From Hemibagrus wyckioides (taxonomy: Eukaryota; Chordata; Actinopteri; Siluriformes; Bagridae), in NCBI RefSeq assembly GCF_019097595.1, contig NC_080712.1:22316646-22380645 (forward strand): a stretch of DNA of 64,000 nucleotides. Reading direction: 5' to 3'. The stretch's first letter is position 1. Every line of letters starts with the position of its first letter. A program made the translations under genes and the position numbers. The notes beneath the pieces were generated by a model. It did no database searches. It was not told the origin of the DNA and saw only the letters and a program-made list of their open reading frames with translations. Positions 33,501 to 46,271 of this stretch are shown piece after piece.

Positions 33501-35398
33501 TTCAGTGAGCAAGTCAGTTTCATCAAGGCTCAGTTGTTTAGAGGGCACGTCAAAGTTACAAGTGCTGCTATCGCATTCATCCTCCGTCTCAGAGCTTCAG
33601 GATTCCTCTTCTGCCTTCCACCGTGGTTTCGGTGTGGCCGTGGATAATGCCGCATTGTGAGAGGGAATGTGGCGACTTGGCCGTGCCAGGTCCCACAGGC
33701 TGAGCCCACATTTCTCTCTCTCCCTCTCGCCTGTCGCGCACACGCTAACCCAGTTCAGGTTGTGCGCATTAATCCTGTGAGTCGGCCTCGGGCCACTCCT
33801 GAACTGCTGCAGGTTGGTGGAGGCGACAGATGGGGCCCACGCTGCCGTGGCTTGCAGGGAGCAGAGAGGTTGGCATCTCAACATGGCCACGCTCCTACTC
33901 ACACTCACAGTGACATTCGCCTGCCACAGAGAGCAGGTCTTAATATTGCAACAAGGTCTGGTGTACAGGGGAGAGGACATGGAAAGGAGTCGCTCTGTCC
34001 TTTTTGTCAGACGTTCGGTGATGCTGACGGTGTCTATAGGTGACTAGAGCTGTGGCTAAAGCCGTAAAAGAAAGGTGTCAAGACGAAAGGTGTTGACCGG
34101 TAATATGAGCTTATAACCATCCAGTCAGCATGGATGAGATCTGGACACAGACGTCAGACTTAGTGTGATTTGTTAAAAGTTTGCTGTACGTTGTGCTTTT
34201 CTGAAATAAAATTGATATCAGTAGATCATAAAAGTGTTTTCTTAACAAATTCACATTTTTGTAGGTTTTTAGGTCACTTAACAACTTGAAGCAAATTAGG
34301 GCAAGTGTGAGATGACACTCTGTGGTCCGAATCTTGTTAGCTAAGTTAACTAAAAAGACAAATTTTGGACACCACACACACACACACATATCTTGGCTTA
34401 TCTGCTACGTGTGTGAAAAAAAAAATTGTAAATTTGATATCCATCCCCTGTTTTCTCTTAAAGCAGCAAGCTGAAGTGATGAAGGAAAAGGTGGTTAGAT
34501 TCCAAAGTCATAAAGGATGTACAAGTCCCACGTTACCATCGCTGAGCAATATTCCTGTAAATTTGTATCTGTGAGCTCTGGCTTGGCACGGCTGCGGTGT
34601 ACATCTGCTCTGAACTGAGAACTGAGGTTTACTCTCCTGCTCCAGCAGTGTGTGTGTGAGGAGCGTGTGGGTCCTGCTGAGTCACACGTTTGTGGTAGGC
34701 AGGTGTGGAGCTTCCTTGGAGATGGATCGAGCAGACAGTGTGCCATTGAACAGCCAACAGAACAAGGCCTTACCTTTCTCCTAATAATTGTTCGGTCCTT
34801 CTCACACCTACACTCGAAGACACATGCACACACCCACGCACGCAGCACCAGGGGTGCCCTCAGAAATGCGCAGCAGAGCGTTCACTCGTGTGTGTGTGTG
34901 TGTGTGTGTGTCAGCCTCTGGAGAACGAGTGAAGAGAATCACAAGATTTATCGGATGAAGCTGAAGAGCACTCGAGCCAGCTAGACATCTTACATGAAGA
35001 GCAATTCAACTCAGCGGGCCACGTTTGAGCTTTTCCAAAGTAATTTGTGTCAAATTAATAATAAACACAACATATCACAAAAGTGCTGTTTGATCTGCTC
35101 TTCTCCTTTCACTTCGAAATCATTCCTGTGCTGCTAAATTCATTCTGAAGCAGTAACAACTATTCCTTTATCCTTTATTGAACACATCATACACAATACA
35201 CAGGGTTTTGTCTGAAAAACATTGGATTTACAATTAAATTACCTGGAAAAAAAAAAGATCTGTAGAACCAACAGTTTGCTATATAAGTGTAGAACCGAGG
35301 AGAAATCTCTCCTCCTGAAGGGAGGGAATATATTTTTACTGATAAAGCAGGAGTATCAGATGACATTACTTAACGTGTAGATGTGTTTTGAAAGGCTT

Positions 35399-35399
<1 letters not shown>
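30531..35399. other. Intergenic DNA between the two gene 3' ends, no gene recognised
   Basis: There are scattered GT/CA tracts (30680, 30966, 31095, 34370, 34890), a GA tract at 32572-32610, and GC-richer unique blocks at about 31500-31700, 32400-32560, 32690-32960 and 33590-34050. These blocks look less decayed than their surroundings and may be regulatory, but show no coding family. Open frames of up to 128 codons at 33597-34047 occur in several overlapping frames and on both strands, which argues for base composition rather than a gene. Confidence 0.5.
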
Positions 35400-35440
<41 letters not shown>

Positions 35441-35441
35441 T
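35400..35441. repeat. (TAT)n trinucleotide array
   Basis: About 14 perfect units. A second array of the same unit lies 140 bases on. Confidence 0.96.
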
Positions 35442-35579
35442 ATATTCATACTGAGATTTGTGTTACTGCAAAGCTGTAAAACAGATAATTACTGTATGGC
35501 ATAATTACTGTATACAGGGTGCCTGTACAATCTAATATATCTCAAATAAGTGGTTATATTTTTTATTTACAAGAGTGCA

Positions 35580-35581
<2 letters not shown>

Positions 35582-35624
<43 letters not shown>
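35582..35624. repeat. (TAT)n trinucleotide array
   Basis: About 14 perfect units in the same orientation as the array at 35400. Confidence 0.96.
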
Positions 35625-35625
<1 letters not shown>

Positions 35626-35843
35626 ATTATTGTATCATCAGTTCCAAATAAGCCTATAACAAGTCAATAAAAAATGATATATACTGTCAAGCATGACAGT
35701 GAACATACACACACACACACACACACACACACTATTCAGTATTAAAATCCTGGATTTATTTACACCAAAGAAAACTAAACTAAAAGTAGAACTAAAAGTG
35801 CACACGATTGCACTTTTCATAGTAATCATACTGTACTGCCACT

Positions 35844-35844
35844 G

Positions 35845-35938
<94 letters not shown>
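35844..35938. repeat. (ATCT)n microsatellite
   Basis: About 23 perfect units of tatc after gatc, the same motif and strand as the array at 29637. Confidence 0.97.
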
Positions 35939-38390
35939 GTATAAATTAACAGTTGAATAGAAAAGCAGAAATATTCTTAAGATTTTTTTGGCCCCTAACT
36001 CCAGTATCTAGGTACAGTTAGTGTAATAGAGACTGCATGTAGCTGTGTCGCAGTGTTAGAAGTCTCTGAATACTATTATACATGCTGCTGGTGCGAGGAC
36101 TTTGGCAGCTTGGCTTGTTTCGAGCTTTATGTACAAAAAGATGCCAAAAAAGGTGACAGTTCAGCCAACAAAACACATTTATTATATTATACCAAATTTC
36201 TTCAAATTTTAACAATTTCTTAACTCTAGTAAAAGTTTTAAGCCTCCCTCTCCCCCAGTACTTGTAGGTGCTGATGAAACAGCAGTGTAATCACAGGAGG
36301 ACAATAAAATAGGGGTCACATGGAGGTAGCTTCCTTCTGACAGCAGCTCATTTACATACAGGATCTCAGATCACTTGTGATGTGAAGAAAAAAGTATGCT
36401 AGCTGCTTAAAAATGTCATTGTAAAAAAAAAAAAAAGGAAGCAAAGTTAAACAAAAGAAAAAATGACATGCAGTGTAGAAGAGTGGCCTTGCCTCTGGGC
36501 AGCTGTGTGAGGAAAGGCGTATACAGCTGTTTGCAGCACAATGACTAGTACTGCTTTTCTGCCTTCACATCTGGAAGAAAGGACTTGGCTGTTCCACATG
36601 ATTGATCAACACGCACCGCTCGTAGAATTCACTCTGGTCTAGTTCAAGACTGTATACACAGGGAGAAGGAGCACTGCTCTAACTATGCTGGGTTTTATCG
36701 AGGATGAACACAATGAAAACCAATATAAATTAAAAACATACAGTAGACACTAGTGGCGTTTTCACTGCAGTGTTTTTGAAAATGTTAATAATTTATTTCT
36801 ATATATTTTTTAAATCACTTGACTGATTTAGAAAAGTTTCTGTTAAGTAAAAAGTAGCTGATATGTTGCATGTTCTGAATTTGAGTATGGCTAATGATTT
36901 TATTTTATTAAATATTTCTTTCACTCTGTCTCTGGAATATTCCCATTTTGTTACATCGGACCTGCCTGCTCCGTTCTGCAGCCTGGAGATCTCCAGCCAC
37001 TTAGAACCCATGATCAATTGATATGAACAGCTTTACACTCAAGTCTCCATCAGTGAACAGTTGATAACTTCAACAAGACTCCAGGTTAAAACTAGAATGA
37101 ATTTTCTGGTTACATAATTGTACTTTTTGGCCATGTATCAACAGATAATATTTGTAATCACACTATCTGGTGTCACCCAGACGAGTTTGCCTTCCATTCT
37201 GAGTCAAGGTTTCTTCCTCATATCGTCTCAGAGAGTTTTTTTTCCTCACCATTGTATATAAAAAGTCTTTCTGTAAAGCTGCTTTTTTATTATTAAAAGC
37301 ATTATGGAACTAAAAATGAATTCTACCACTGCTGGATGGAAACATACTCAGCGCAATCAGTAGCAGGCATCGTACACACACGTATGACGTGTCCCAGGCT
37401 GAACTTGCTAAGGTCAGCATAGCAGTGGTGTAGTCAAGAAAAAGTGCAGACTCAGTACTGCTTGCATGCTGCCAAGACCCCCGCCATTATCAACATCCCA
37501 CACCCTGACGCCCACTTATCTACAACACACAGAAGAGCCAAGAACAGCTGGTGCAGAGAGAAGCCCAGTGAACATGTTCCACAGCGGTGTGCTCTGGCCT
37601 CTGTGTGCTAGTGAGACGTTCAGAGCTCAGAAAGCAGCTACCATCCTGTACACTGGACACAAAGCCAAGTTATGGCATTTAACTCCCTGCTTCATGTTTG
37701 TGTTTAGAGTTTTGCTTCACAGTAGCTGCGTCTGAAATCGTATTGTGACAGAACCTCGATACCTGCATTCCATTCAGTACGTCCTGATCAGTATACATGT
37801 GTAGTAGGAATGCAATCTGGATATACCACATCCATCATGCTGGCACTGTCAAGTGACCAACAACGTCAATAATAAGATACTCAGATACAGTTTAATGTTT
37901 AATACTTACTTATTGCACTTACACTTAAAAAATGACGTGCTGCATTCTGTTATTTTTTTTCCTCCTGCAGCTCTTCCACACCAATCCCAGTGCATTATGG
38001 GATAACACAGTGTCCTTTATTCCAATATTGCAGAGTCAAGGCATGAGGTATCCGAGTTTTATGAATAGTGAGAATGAGGACATACTGCTCCTTTCACATA
38101 CTGCATTTCTCCTACTGTATAGTAGAGCACTAGGGATATTTGGACACAGCCGGCGAATGTCACATACATGACTTGTGAGGTAGCACATGGCTTTGGCTGT
38201 AGTTGCTGTGGTTGCTACACTGACCGTGACCGTATGGTGTTTCTCCCTAATGTCCAGGAGATCCTTGTTTCTTGAAATAAATGGCAACACACAACTAAGT
38301 ATATAACTAAATAATAAAGACACAGAATCCATTCAGAATTTCATGGTTACTGGGATTGTACATGCCAGTATTGCCATAGTACTAATATTT
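35939..38390. other. Intergenic DNA, no gene recognised
   Basis: Mostly AT-rich unique sequence. A GC-richer piece at about 37466-37735 has one open frame without family resemblance. I see no splice structure, RNA gene or mobile element that I can support. Confidence 0.5.
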
Positions 38391-38657
38391 CATTCATTTA
38401 TTCGTATTCAGTGCTTTATCCGGGTCAGGATCATCATGTTGGATCATCTATCCCAGGAACACGGGAATACACCCAGGATGAGACTCCAGTCCATCACAAA
38501 GCAACATGCATACACATATTCACCTGCTCATTTACCTCTTGGGGTAATTGTGTTAGGGGTATTGAAGCCAAACTGCCTACTTGCATGAAGTTGGGGGTTT
38601 TGGGAGGTGAGAGAACACTGAAGAACTGGAAGAAAAGGCACATGGAGAACATGCGTC
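38391..38657 (+). repeat. Dispersed teleost repeat, forward copy
   Basis: In order: cattcatttattcg, cagtgctttatccgggtcag, ggatgagactccagtccatc, cacctgctcatttacctc, ggggttttgggaggtgagag and gagaacatgcg. This is the forward version of the copy at 30286-30530, diverged at many positions. Confidence 0.75.
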
Positions 38658-41504
38658 CTGTACTTATTTGCAAGTGTATAACTGAGTCTATAAAATAGAA
38701 TTAGGAAGAATTTTAAAAAATGATACAGATCGAACCTCTCAGATCTTTTTTGTTATTATAACAGGATGTTGTGGAGTTTCATTGTGATTATTGCGCCCGA
38801 AACTGTCTGATTTATTTCAAAATTTGCTATTTTTTCCGCAAATATTGGCAAAATTACAAGCACAGGATTCTTCTTTTAAGCCACTACCAAGGAAGACAGA
38901 TATGTAAATACTCTCCTAGGACAGCTGTACTCATGTTTCATGCACGTGAATGGTGATGATGATGTCACACATTGCGCCTTGGCCTAAATCGGCCGAAAAT
39001 CTGCAGTCATTTTGAAAAATTGCACACTCCTCCAAAATATCAGGGAGTAAATTAAGATCTCAAAAACCAAATCAGTAAGGCACAGATTATAATTAACAGT
39101 AATGATATCCACAGTGCTGTGTATTTCTTGTGTATGTCTAGGACGTAACGCTCATCTGTCAGTTCCACCCCCACCAAAATCCAAGAAAGACTTGGAGCTC
39201 AAAAGGAATTGAATGTTTTATCTTCAGCCATGAATGTCCCACAGACTTTTTAAGGGCTTTTGTATATTTGTGTGTGTGTGTGAGTGTGTGCACGAGTGAG
39301 AACGATGGAGAGGGACCTTGGCCTATGGCTCTCACTAGTCACCCCCCCCCCCCCCCATACACAGACATTTAAGTTGGAGATTGCGTCTTCTTTTGTTCAG
39401 GGATGCAGGGTGGATGGGATTACCCCCTTCTCCTTGTTATAAACCCCCCCACCCTGAAAAAAAAACAACAAAAAAAAACGCCACTGCATTGTGTAAGGAC
39501 CGGCCGCTTGTTGCTCGCCTTCTGGCTGTGCACGCTCCCCGCTCCACAATGGCTGCCTTTTAAACCCAGCAGTCTCTCGACAGAAACACGACATCCTCTA
39601 AGCTGTCTGTCTTTCTCACCTTTTATCCGTCGCGCCCTTCTTCTTTTTCTTTTCATTCTCACATTCTTTATTCCTTTGACTCTTTCACTCGGGATTCCTT
39701 ATAAAATGCTTAAATTCTAAGTTTACCTGCTTCCTTTGCTCTCTTCACTTCTTGTTAAGTGCAGCAGTGAGCTCGTTTAGTCTCACCTAACTCTTAACCT
39801 TCCATTAACTGAACGTTCCCTATATAGTGTCAGATACGTAAGCGACCATGAACACTCTGTATTTATTTCACTCTGTCTAGTCATGGGCAGAGCTTTAAGC
39901 AGACAAAAGGCCACTGAGACGGAGACAGCTGTAGCCTTCGCTAGTCCTGGGTGTCACCGGAGTCCGTCGTACCTCAGGGTAACAGGCCACAGAGGTCTGG
40001 CATGCAGCATCTCCAAACTTCAGGTCTGCAGCTCCAGACACAGACCCAGGCTGCTCCCACACTTAACATGTTGAGCTCGCTACCCTTCGGCACGGCCAAA
40101 TGTTTCTGCAGCTGCCCTTTTGTCCCTGCTCCTTGAGTAAACAAAGGACAGATACAAATTAATGACCTAAATTCATAGAGTACAGAACATGAGTGAATCG
40201 GTGTGACCCAGACAGACAAATGAATATCTATCACCTCTAATCAGCTACCAGCATTTTAAAGGAACAAAACTTACCTTCACTTTTTTTTTTTTTTAATCAT
40301 TATATTATTAGTAGTATTGCTGGATTTTTTTAAAAGGTTACTGAAGTTACTGAAGAATCCTATCAGGTGGCTGATGTTCTGGTTTAAGAATAAAGAAATT
40401 CCGTGAAATATTTCACTTTAAAATATTAGTTGATGCAACACTCGAGAAGCACTGCATAGGAAAGTGTGAATGGATTCATGCAATTCTTATCAACTCACGG
40501 GGGGAAAAAATATTTTTAAAACGAACAATGGTCATTTAGAGCATTTATTATTATTATTATTATTATTATCATCTTAATTATAAATTTAAAACACTAAAAC
40601 ACGTTAAAATGTTCTTAAAATGAGGTTCCAAATGTATAGAAATATATAAACCCTAATAAGCAATAAAACCCTGAGCACTCTCTAGTTCTTCTCCTCTACA
40701 TGCCTTCCTTCTTATTTTTAAAAACGATTTAAATTTCTTATTCAGATTTCACTTGGTGTTACGTGTTTGACAGAAAGAACAATAACCGGCTTTTTAAATA
40801 ACTTTTCTGTATTCGTTTAGGATTTTGAAGATCTGGATCTTGAGTATAATTCAGGAAAATTACTTCATGTTTATGGAAAACAAAAAACAAATCTAAACAA
40901 ATCCTTTGAGTTGGAGGGGGAATTGAAGGTATAGCATTTTAAAAACCTTTATCTGATTGAAGAAGATGGTATGTGTGTGTGTGTGTGTGGGGAGGGGGAG
41001 CTTGGAGCTCAAGGCCATCTGTGGCAGAAGCTTGTTGAGTAACGCTCTCTGCCTTAAATGTGGTCAATATTTAGAGTATTTATAAGGCCAGGTTTGCCGA
41101 GCAGGAAGACAATAGATCATTCTGATTTGTTTCGCTGGAAAACTGTACTTGAGGAGTTTTGGCAGCAGGTTAGGAGTGTGCGTGTGTCTGAGGGGACAGG
41201 AGGAGGGGCTGCTTTTCATCAAGCTGCTGCACATTTTCCCTGGTCCAGCCCACGGCTTTGCTGGAGCACCAGCCAGATATTAAAGCAGCAAATACATAAG
41301 CGTGCACACAGACACACACACACACACACACACATCCGGACAGTACCCAATTCAGAGACCTCACGCACTGGAAAACATGTTTCCACCCACTCAACATCTA
41401 CAGTAAATACGATTATTCAACTGAAGGCAAAGACACTGCCTTGACAGTGTATAAATCATGATTCCTTCTGGCAGCTCCAAAGGCAAGAAACAACACTTCT
41501 CACA
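38658..41504. other. Intergenic DNA just beyond the zbtb18 3' end
   Basis: Holds a C run (about 39342-39356), A-rich tracts near 39459-39478, ATT repeats (40546-40570) and GT/CA tracts (40972-40988, about 41316-41333). GC-richer blocks at 39470-39600, 39880-40150 and 41160-41300 could be regulatory. No coding family is visible in any of the open frames. Confidence 0.45.
40115..40149. promoter_or_regulatory. Facing pair of SOX-like sites
   Basis: CCCTTTTGTCC at 40115-40125 is followed by AACAAAGGAC at 40140-40149, so the SOX core (ACAAAG or its complement) occurs twice in inverted orientation about 15 bases apart. Paired SOX sites are used by SOXE and SOXC proteins. Function here is only inferred. 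Confidence 0.3.
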
Positions 41505-42842
41505 AATGAATGAAGGTACTTATAATTTATTGCAGTTTGCACACAATTTAAAAATTTCACCAACAGCACACCAAAAAGTACAAAACTAAACAGCCTCATA
41601 ATTTACTTCCCTTGAGAAAATGAAACATACTATGATTGTCAAAGCTAACGGTCTAACTCCATAAAAAGAACAATGTGAACATACCAAACTCTCAAAAGGG
41701 AAGCAAATACATGTGAAGTCAATCTGCCTCTTTTTTTTTTTTTTCAGAACGCGATTGTCCTTTTTTTTTTTTTTTTTCTTTTTTTTTTTTCCTCCTTTTT
41801 TTTTTTGACATAACTTTATTTTTATTCTCTCCCACCTCCTACACACTCGGTTTAAATTTTGTTGTTCGTCTTCACACTGGCTGTTTCCAGTTTTCAAGTA
41901 AACTAAAGGTTCATCTGTTTTGTGGACATGCTTCATACTCCATTTCACAGCTTCATTGCCAGTGAACAGAAGTGAAATAAAAATACATCCCGTAACTTGC
42001 CAGTTCCAGTTCTCCCGCTCTGAGCATCAGTAGGCTGTTAACAGTAGTTTAAGGCGGTCAAGTACGATAGTAGAAGCCAGCATAAAACAAAAGCAGGAGG
42101 GGGAAAAAAAACCAACAAAAAAACTGTCTCAGGAAAACACCCCCCCCCAACAATCCCACAGTTGATAAATTTTTTTTCTTTCACATTTTAGAGTGCAAAA
42201 GGTAAAAGTACCACCGTGCAAAACGGCACGAGGAGCGCGCGCTGTTGGCAAGAAAAAATAATAAATCTCAACCCTTTCTACTAGCTGTTGCACCAACCTA
42301 TTGTATACTGGGAAGCTCAGGGCCCATGAGGCCATACAGGCACGCGAGTTCTCCACTCTCGTCCTCTCTTCTTCATCATCATCTCTCGTTTCAACTTCAC
42401 TCCTGTTAGTGTCCGAGGCTCCGACAGCACTTTTTTTTTTTTCAAATTTATATGCATTTCCTTTCGTTTTTTTTGTCAAACTAACAAATAATATCTTGAG
42501 CTTTTTGTTCAATTCTTCCACATTCAGTAAGAAAATGACAGCTGATGTTAATTTATACAAAACTAAAATAAAAAAAATCTTATCAAAAAAAAAAAAAAAT
42601 CACATACACAATGTTGAAAAGAAAGAGAGAGAGAGAGAGAGAGAAAAAATCAATCTACAGCAGTGTAACTATTTTAATTCTTCAATAATCTAGCATTTAT
42701 AGCTCTGGTATTTATGCAATAATGTCAATTTCGATCAAGAGTTAAAATCTTAAAGGCATCTTTTTCAGCATCTAATTTCATTTTTAAAGGTGCAACCAAG
42801 CATGGCAAACATTTTCTCCTGTTAAATAGGAACTATACAAAT

Positions 42843-42875
<33 letters not shown>

Positions 42876-44718
42876 TCGGAGCTTTATGCTGTTTGATGAT
42901 TCTTCAGTGTTCGCCATACACAGTAGATCTGCTGAGGAACTAACACACTGTCATATGGGTTTTCATGGCAACTGAATCTTCGTGGCCATGGAATTTGATG
43001 CAAGTGCCAATCGAACAGATAAATAAATAAATTACAAACACACACACACCCCTAAAAAAAAAAAAGAAGAAAAAGGGAAAGAAAAAAAAAAAAAAAGGCG
43101 ACACTTTTTAAATGCTAACAGCGAGTAAACATGAGACGGAGACAGCAGTTGGGAGACCAGCAGTGGAGAACAGCAGTGTGTGAGGAGGTGCTAAGCAGGA
43201 GCGCCACTAGCTTTGGAAAAGATGTTCAGAGACGTGAAGCCTCTGCTGACACCCGGCTCCATGCGACACACTCGAGATCGGTTGGCCAGAGACGTACTGC
43301 AGCCTAACATCAGTGCATTAACACAATCTTCACAGCCCAGTACAACAGGAGTCGCTCTCCGAGTGAGAGCTTATAGAATTAAAAAAAAAAAAAAAAAGAA
43401 GAAGAAAAAAAATTAAAAATAAAGACTACTTAGGAAGCAAATGAGTTAATTAAAAAATACACTTTCCAATGCAAAACAACAGAAATAAGAGTTAAATAAA
43501 ATTCATGCAGTTTCTACAGCTGTAATATTAAGGTAAATATATAATATATATATAGATTTTTTTTTTTATTTAAACAGACGGGTGCCCTGACTGTAACGAC
43601 TCTGTCTATTACAGTGTACAGCAATACAGCAATTCACATCTTCTTAAATATACAGGTTGGACATCATGCAACAACAGATCCCAGGTTTTTTTTTTGTTTT
43701 GTTTAGTTTTTTTTTCCTTTTTTCTTTTTTCCCCCGAAAAACAAACCGAAATCATTTCTTGAAACACTACGGAAATCGCTAGAAATGCAGCAAATGAAAC
43801 CCCATTCTCAGCAGAAAACAAGTGTTGAGGGTTTTGCTAACTAAATGAAAGACATCAACTCATCAGCCCGATCGTTAAATGATAGAAAAATGTGTTGGTT
43901 GATATGAAAAAAGGAGGCTGTACATTGCATGAGTGCCTTTTGTCTTCTATCAGTCAGGTTTCCTATCACCAAAGTCCCAAAAACAAACCAAACCAAAAAA
44001 AAAAAAAAAAACCTTACAAGAGCCTAAATAACACAAGCTTGGAGCTTTTTCGAGCAAACATCCTCGCAGGATTTAAAGGACTTACTTGTTAACATACTGT
44101 GTTTGCGTGCATGGAGACACACACGCACACACATTCTCACACACACAAACACACACACGCAGCCACTCTCACACACCAGTATGAGATTTGCAAAATAAAC
44201 GTATAGTAGTAGTGCACGATATATATACACATACTCAGAATTGAGCCTCATGTGTACAGGTCAATAGAAGATCGTAGTACCCGTTTAGTGTAATGGTTCT
44301 CAGTTTTGAACTTCCTCAGTGTATTACCTGAAATCTTCAGATGCGTTCTCATGGCATGGATGTTAAATAAAATCAAGGAGTGTACAAGTGTACGTATATA
44401 CACTGTCAAATCTAGAGTTGCACATTTTATGTCAGAGGTGACAGCTGTAGCCATCGCCCATGTTTCATCAAAGAAAAGGAAAGAAAACAAAAACAACAAA
44501 CAAAACCAACCTAAATTGACCAGAAAATAAAAATCAGTAGTAACATTTTCATGTGCTAGTAAAGTGCAATTTAACGAGATAAGCAATGTATATATAAGAA
44601 ACATGACTGATGCAGACCTTTGAACCATCTCTCTGCCTCCCTACTTCCTTACCTCTCTGCCTCTCTTGCTCGCTCTGTCTTAACTTAAAAAGCAGTTTCG
44701 TTTGTTTATTGTTTGCTT
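41505..44718 (-). other. Probable 3' untranslated region of zbtb18
   Basis: Starts directly after the zbtb18 stop codon and has no coding on the - strand. It is rich in homopolymer tracts: in the transcript sense, long U runs around 42580-43400 and long A runs at 41730-41810. A canonical AATAAA on the - strand lies at 41531-41526, followed by unique sequence, and is my best guess for the distal end. Another AATAAA at 44710-44705 is too close to the stop to be the main site. Length and ends are inferred. Confidence 0.45.
41526..41531 (-). terminator. Candidate poly(A) signal for zbtb18
   Basis: TTTATT on the + strand is AATAAA on the transcript strand. It lies beyond the last A-rich tract and before sequence with no further 3' UTR character. 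Confidence 0.35.
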
Positions 44719-46271
44719 TCATTTCCACAGTTCTTGCGAGCTATCCTCGAGTGGCCAGTCTCGGAGAGTGGGAAGGCTGAGCGCCTCGCTCTTCACTGAG
44801 AGCGAGTTGACGAGTTCGCAGTGGAACTTGCGGATGTGACGGTACAGGTCTCCGGACTGCGTGAAGCGCCGCTCGCACCACTTGCAGGCGTGTGGCTTCT
44901 CGCGCGTGTGCACCACGGCATGCCGGCTCAGGTTGTGCGAGTATTGGAAGCTCTTGCCGCATGTGGTGCACGTGTAGGGCTTCTCGCCCGAGTGTGTCCG
45001 CTCGTGCCGCTTCAGCGTGTACATGCACGAGAACGTCTTGCCGCAGATGGAGCATGTGGGCACGTTGACGTCGCCGGAGGTCGGTTTAGTGCGTGCGCCT
45101 TCCTGCTCACGGAAGTGCGTGCTCAGGTGGATCTGCAGCACGTGCGGACTCGGGAACACCTTGTTGCACAGCGGGCACATGAAGATCTGCGCGTGCGCCG
45201 CGCCCAACATGCCGGACACGTAGGGCAGCAGAGGGCTCTCCTGTGCCCGGTCACCCTCACCGCCTAGCACCTCGCCATCTCCCTCGTCCTTGCTGTCACG
45301 CTCCAGAGAGGCCTCTCGCAGTGCAGTCAGGTGTGCCTCCAGGCCGAGTCCTAGCCGCTGGACGCTGTGTCCGTTGTGCCCGACGTGCATGCCGTTAGCA
45401 TTTGGCGTCTCCTCCTTCAAACCGCTGTGTTCCATCTCGTACTCGGTGCTGGGCAGCTCGTCGTCGTCTGAGCCTGTGTCTTTCTCCACCTTCACTTGCA
45501 CCAGAGCGCTGTGCAGACTGTCTGGAGTCGCCGACCCGCACAAGTACGGGTTCCTGGCTTCACCTGGAGTGGCGCTAATGCTTGATTTTACAGACAGGTC
45601 GAGTGCACAGTCACCAGTTGGGCAGAGTGAACCCGTAGAGCTGCTGGGACTCGCGGCAGCGGCAGCAGGCGACTTGCCATGCGCCTCGGCCTCTCCGGGG
45701 CTGGCCGTGCGCTCTGACGCCAGCCGTGCCCACATCCTGGCCGGCTCCTGCGGGCACTGGTTGTCTCTCTTGCTCTCGTCCTCATCGTCGTCGCTGGCCA
45801 GCAGGTTGGCGCTGCCGCCTTCTGAGAGGCTCTCGGCTCGGTCCGAGCAGCTGGAGGCGTCCTCCTCGCGCCGGGTGCTGTCCGCCTCGGCCGTGGCCTT
45901 GTGTTTCAGCTTCTTTTTGCACACCTTAACGATGTCGTACATGTGCAGATAACTGGCGGCAGCCAGCACGTCCTCCACGGGCAGGGACTTGAATTGCAGC
46001 TTGCCCTCGTACATGAACTCGAGGAGCAGTGCGAAAGCTGGCGCCGTTACAATGTCACTGTTTAAATGCACCACATCCCGCTTGTCCAGCTGGTCCTTGT
46101 AGAAGAGATGGAAGTACATGCTGCACGAGGCCAGCACGGCGCGGTGGGCACGGAACTGGGCATCGCCCACCAGGACGGTGGAGTCGCACAGGAAGCCCTG
46201 ATGCCTCTGCTCGCTCAGACACTGCAGTAAATGTCTGCTGTGGTCCGGAAACTCCATGCTGTCTTCATAAC
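44719..46271 (-). CDS. zbtb18: zbtb18 main coding exon
   Basis: The acceptor ctctgttgcag lies just before base 46271 on the - strand. The exon encodes the BTB domain, the acidic linker and all four zinc fingers, and it is GC-rich compared with its surroundings. The open frame extends a few codons into the intron up to 46287, but this has no ATG, so the start is either the upstream exon or the internal ATG at 46257-46255. Confidence 0.95.

Noticed and set aside
33597..34047. Overlapping 127- and 128-codon frames on both strands
   Set aside because: Three frames are open at once in GC-rich DNA, with no splice sites in phase, no family and no neighbour relation. Better read as possible regulatory DNA.
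45290..45952. 220-codon + strand frame opposite zbtb18
   Set aside because: It is antisense to the GC-rich zbtb18 exon and has no family resemblance. It is a shadow of the real frame.
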